From contig CAJOEH010000006.1 of NCBI GenBank assembly GCA_905233385.1, positions 71,313 to 135,312 of the forward strand: a stretch of 64,000 nucleotides of DNA. The letters run 5' to 3'. Below, in pieces: positions 60,861-64,000 of the stretch. Positions within the stretch are counted from its first letter, which is position 1; every line of letters starts with the position of its first letter. Made by a program: the position numbers and the translations under genes. Under the pieces are notes generated by a model. That model had not been told where the DNA came from. It worked only from the letters and a program-made list of their open reading frames with translations, and made no database searches. The stretch comes from an uncultured Oscillospiraceae bacterium (lineage in GTDB: Bacteria; Bacillota; Clostridia; Oscillospirales; Oscillospiraceae).

Positions 60861-61283
60861 ATGGAGAAACTGACAGAGAATATGATCCGTTGGGCTGAAA
60901 GCAAACTTGGCAGCCCAGAGTATGCAGGCTGGTGTCTTGCGTTTATCGAGGACGCGCTTGAAATCAGCAATCAAATCGAAATATTCGGCGGAGATTCCGC
61001 GAAGGAATCCTGCGAGATGTACAAGGACGCGCTGCGGGACGGCGTTCCGGAGCGAGGCGCGTTCGTATTCTACGACTGCCTGTGTCCGGGCGAAAACGGC
61101 CCGGTCAACTGGGGGCATTGCGGCGTCAGTCTCGGGGACGGCCGGGTGATCCACGCGTGGGACAAAGTCCGGATCGACGACTATCCGGCGATCGAAAAGC
61201 TGACGGCCCTGACCGGAGATCATCCGAAATACCTTGGCTGGGTGCCGCTTGAACGCGTATTAAATCAAAAACCGAGCGTGTAA
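60861..61283 (+). CDS. NlpC/P60- or CHAP-like cysteine peptidase domain protein
   Basis: This 140-residue protein has AGWCLAFIEDALE with a possible catalytic Cys and RGAFVFYDC. NWGHCGVSLGDGRVIHAWDKVR follows, in which His of GHCGV could be the catalytic His. That is the layout of NlpC/P60 or CHAP hydrolases that cut peptidoglycan peptides. No signal peptide is present, so it may act inside the cell or be released otherwise. It follows the membrane protein gene by 34 bp. Confidence 0.7.
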   Translation: MEKLTENMIRWAESKLGSPEYAGWCLAFIEDALEISNQIEIFGGDSAKESCEMYKDALRDGVPERGAFVFYDCLCPGENGPVNWGHCGVSLGDGRVIHAWDKVRIDDYPAIEKLTALTGDHPKYLGWVPLERVLNQKPSV

Positions 61284-61314
61284 TTTCACAAATCGATATT
61301 TATAGGGGGCGAGC

Positions 61315-61809
61315 ATGATGTTGGAATTACTGAAAGTGAGATTTTCAGAACAAAAGAAACTTCATCCGGATTTGGAATGGTCTGAGGTGGAGCAGAGGCT
61401 GCGCGAGGTTCCTGCTGCCATCACGATTTTGCAAAAAATGGAGGAAAGCGGCGGTGAGCCTGACACCATAGGGTATGACGAAAAGACGGGGAAACTCATT
61501 TTCTGTGACTGTGCAAAGGAATCGCCCGTCGGGCGCAGGAGCCTGTGCTATGACGAAAAGGCGTTGCATAGCCGCGCTAAAAACCCGCCGTCAAGCAGCG
61601 CCGAACGGAAAGCGAAAGAGATCGGCATATCGATGATGACAGAGGAACTCTATCGTCGACTGCAAAGTCTCGGCTCATTTGATCTGAAAACGTCAAGCTG
61701 GATCGCTACGCCGGAGGATATCCGCAGCAAGGGCGGCGCGTTGTTCTGCGAACGGCGCTATGATACCGTTTTTACTTTTCACATGTCTGAACACCGGACT
61801 CAACGATAA
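61315..61809 (+). CDS. DUF4256 family protein, C-terminus shortened
   Basis: This 164-residue protein has the DUF4256 pattern SPVGRRSLCYDEKALHSRAKNPPSSSAERKAKEIGISMMTEELYRRLQSLGSFDLKTSSWIATPEDIRSKGGALFCERRYDTVFTFH. Relatives usually continue for some twenty residues past this point, but here the frame ends in MSEHRTQR, which suggests a truncation. The ATG follows TAGGGGGCGAGC. Function is unknown. Confidence 0.85.
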   Translation: MMLELLKVRFSEQKKLHPDLEWSEVEQRLREVPAAITILQKMEESGGEPDTIGYDEKTGKLIFCDCAKESPVGRRSLCYDEKALHSRAKNPPSSSAERKAKEIGISMMTEELYRRLQSLGSFDLKTSSWIATPEDIRSKGGALFCERRYDTVFTFHMSEHRTQR

Positions 61810-61897
61810 AACTCCTGCAATTTATGGGACTGAAACATTGACAAATTCCGGTTTGCAGAGATGAATGGAAAGAAGCGGGCTGTGTGAAATCACATTG

Positions 61898-61931
61898 AAA
61901 AGGACGATGCTCCGGCGGAGCGTCGTCCTTT
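61898..61931. terminator. Terminator hairpin before the beta-helix gene
   Basis: The 17-bp stem aaaaggacgatgctccg/cggagcgtcgtcctttt has almost no loop and runs of A and T at the ends. Confidence 0.8.
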
Positions 61932-62070
61932 TGCGTATCTTGGCGGAAATATCTCTTGTAATTCCTGCGGTTTTTCGGTATGATAACAATAGTATAATGC
62001 ACGATTATGGCCCTGCGCAAACCGCCGCGGCCGGACGCTGCGACGATATTTCAGAATGGAGACACAGCCC

Positions 62071-64000
62071 ATGAAAAAGCGACTTCTTTCCATCCTCCTT
62101 GCGCTCGCCCTCTTCGCCACCCTCCTTCCTGCGGTGACGCTGCGGGGCGCTGCCGACACGATTGTCGGATACCACAGCACAGACGGCCAGACCTGGACGT
62201 CGTATACCAACACGACTTCTCTGATCAATACGATCCAGAAGCAAAACGGCACGCACTACGTGCGAATGGAAGCGGACTGGAATCTGAAATCGACGATCAG
62301 TGACCGCATCACCATCAATTCCTCCGCCGACGTCACGATCTATATGCAGGGGCACGTCATCGACCGCGGACTGACCAGCCAAGGCGCTTACGGAAACGTA
62401 TTTCTCGTCGAAGCAGGCGCAGCTCTCGTCCTGGACGGCGGAACAGCGGCGGAACAAGAGACGCGGCATCTGGATGGCAGCAATCAGCCCACGGTCAAGG
62501 GCTACAACGTCAGCACCGCCAGTCCCGGCACGCTGACGACGCTGACCGGCGCGAATGAGGTCAAAGGCGCGGTCCTCACCGGCGCCTACACGAAGCAGGA
62601 CGGCGGCTTGTTCGGAGCAGGCGCGTCCTATTACGGCGGTGCGATCCAGATGCTCGGGGAAGACACCTCGGTCAGGCTGATCAACGTGACGGTCGTCGGC
62701 AACCGGACGAATTTCGGCGGCGGCGCGATCAACGTGGACAACACGGGAAACACGGTCACGCTGGAAAACAGCAGGCTGATCTATAACTACGCCGGCGAAC
62801 ACGGCGGCGGCATCCGTATGAACGGCACCCAGTTCGACAGCATTCTGAACGCCTACACCTGCACCCTGAACATGACGAACAGCGCCATCAGCAACAACTA
62901 CTCCGGGCGAAACGGCGGCGGCGTCGAAACGGACGCCGTGTTGACGCTGAAAGGCGACGGAAACAGTTATATTTCCGACAACGTCTGCGCCGGGTACAAC
63001 AACGGCAGCAATTACGGCGGCGGCGGAGGCATCGACGTTTATAAAGGCGCGGCCTCGATCAGCGGCGTCATCATCGACAACAACAAGACGAACAGCTATC
63101 AGGGCGGCGGCATTCTGCTCGAAGGCTCCGCCGACAGCGAGATCAAAAACTGCATAATTACAAACAATACGGCTGCGGGCAGTTACGGCAAGGGCGGCGG
63201 CGTGTTCCTGAAATACGGCGGCAGCACGATCTCGGATTGCACGATTACCGGCAACAGCGCCGGTACGGGCGGCGGCGTGTATCTCGACAGCGCGGACACC
63301 GACGCGACCGTGAATCTCGGCGGCATGCTGAACATCTCCGGAAACACGACCTCGAATCTCTATCTCTCCGCCGGTACCTATCTCAGCCCGAGCCAGAACG
63401 GCTCGTCCGTCATCGGCATCACCGCGGCAGGCATCAGCGGCGACCGGCAGCTAAGCAAGGACGCCGGGACCTATCCCACTTCCCCCTACGTCTACGACGG
63501 CGGCGGATACGGCTTTCAATGGTTCAACGATCCGACGGACGCGCGGTATCGCTACCTTTATATCGTTACCTCCGGGGCGGACACGATGCCCGCAGAACAG
63601 TCGATTGCGCTCGATTATGCGGAGGAAGTCAGCGGCGGGTACAACAACGGCGCGTACAAGCTCATCAAGGCGGCGTATTCCACCTCCTCGGCGGCGGATT
63701 CCCTGAACGAAAACGACGCGGTCTGTTTCTATTCCGACGGCTATTTCTTCGACGATCCCACGGCGTACAACGAGCATCTTGCTTCCATGTCCATGGCGCT
63801 GGTGACCGCCGGCTTTACGACCAACTGGGGCGGCCTGAATACGCAGTATTATACCGGGACTACGCCGGACGACCCGCTGACCGCGGTGCGCTACAACAAC
63901 AAGCACGCCCATATTCGCCAGCTTCTTTCCAACCTCGGCTTCGCCGACGCGGCTTTCTACGCCAGTGAGATGGAGCTCTCCGAGCCCATGATGGACACGA
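62071..64000 (+). CDS. Secreted beta-helix-like surface protein (partial, runs off window)
   Basis: This gene is missing from the ORF track because it has no stop inside the window. It begins MKKRLLSILLALALFATLLPA, a signal peptide, after AATGGAGACACAGCCC. Repeated Gly-rich turns such as NRTNFGGGAINVDN, YAGEHGGGIRMNG, YSGRNGGGVETD and TGTGGGVYLDSAD mark a right-handed beta-helix. After about residue 500 a different domain begins (AVCFYSDGYFFDDPTAYNEHLASMSMALVTAG ... HIRQLLSNLGFADAAFYASE). Its tone is that of lipase-like alpha/beta hydrolases of Clostridia, but the call is weak. The frame is open for all 643 visible codons. Confidence 0.8.
   Translation, partial: MKKRLLSILLALALFATLLPAVTLRGAADTIVGYHSTDGQTWTSYTNTTSLINTIQKQNGTHYVRMEADWNLKSTISDRITINSSADVTIYMQGHVIDRGLTSQGAYGNVFLVEAGAALVLDGGTAAEQETRHLDGSNQPTVKGYNVSTASPGTLTTLTGANEVKGAVLTGAYTKQDGGLFGAGASYYGGAIQMLGEDTSVRLINVTVVGNRTNFGGGAINVDNTGNTVTLENSRLIYNYAGEHGGGIRMNGTQFDSILNAYTCTLNMTNSAISNNYSGRNGGGVETDAVLTLKGDGNSYISDNVCAGYNNGSNYGGGGGIDVYKGAASISGVIIDNNKTNSYQGGGILLEGSADSEIKNCIITNNTAAGSYGKGGGVFLKYGGSTISDCTITGNSAGTGGGVYLDSADTDATVNLGGMLNISGNTTSNLYLSAGTYLSPSQNGSSVIGITAAGISGDRQLSKDAGTYPTSPYVYDGGGYGFQWFNDPTDARYRYLYIVTSGADTMPAEQSIALDYAEEVSGGYNNGAYKLIKAAYSTSSAADSLNENDAVCFYSDGYFFDDPTAYNEHLASMSMALVTAGFTTNWGGLNTQYYTGTTPDDPLTAVRYNNKHAHIRQLLSNLGFADAAFYASEMELSEPMMDT

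Overview
The window is a 64-kb piece of a chromosome from an endospore-forming, GC-rich Clostridia bacterium, most likely Oscillospiraceae/Ruminococcaceae-like. The grounds are a split copy of the sporulation regulator spoVT, a SAM-I riboswitch ahead of metK, several S-layer-homology (SLH) proteins with BspA-like leucine-rich repeats, strong Shine-Dalgarno sites throughout, and intergenic repeat families typical of gut Clostridia. No rRNA, tRNA or CRISPR array was seen.

Left chromosomal part (1-18.3 kb): a vanZ-like gene and metG; a riboswitch-controlled metK-aminotransferase operon; a secreted protein divergent from an M23 peptidase; three tandem paralogous SLH/LRR surface proteins; an ECF sigma factor with its DUF4367 membrane partner; and an XRE-TPR regulator. 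Short dispersed and tandem repeats fill the gaps.

Central part (18,762-51,158): a mobile element of about 32.4 kb sits inside spoVT. The first 33 codons of spoVT lie at the right end (51,250, minus strand). The remaining 147 codons lie at the left end, fused in frame to the element's own large serine recombinase. Joining the ends at the shared 8-bp core GCGGGTCA restores a 180-codon spoVT. The deduced attP has symmetric 12-bp arms, CAATGTTGTCAG. The layout matches the skin-type elements that interrupt sporulation genes and are excised during development. It carries a DUF4160/DUF2442 pair, a MobV relaxase, two primase/helicase genes, an SLH surface protein, an XRE-sigma factor pair, a probable graspetide (ATP-grasp RiPP) cluster and a SLOG/XRE pair. 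A defence island follows: Gabija, a type IIS restriction-modification operon with two cytosine methyltransferases, Vsr, an HNH nuclease and a controller protein, then AbiTii and Fic. The right end holds cassette-like cargo: a lipoprotein, a Vat-like acetyltransferase, a P-loop kinase, an adenylate-forming ligase between direct repeats, and a DUF6061 protein. No phage structural or full conjugation genes were seen, so it is best described as an integrative mobilizable element.

Right chromosomal part (51.25-64 kb): gdhA; a three-gene operon that starts with a 1546-residue HD/NadD-like/phosphoribosyltransferase-like protein; a second truncated copy of the spoVT promoter and first codons; three small genes; and the start of a secreted beta-helix-like protein that runs off the window and is absent from the ORF track.

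All calls come from reading the sequence and recalling family signatures; no database search was run.
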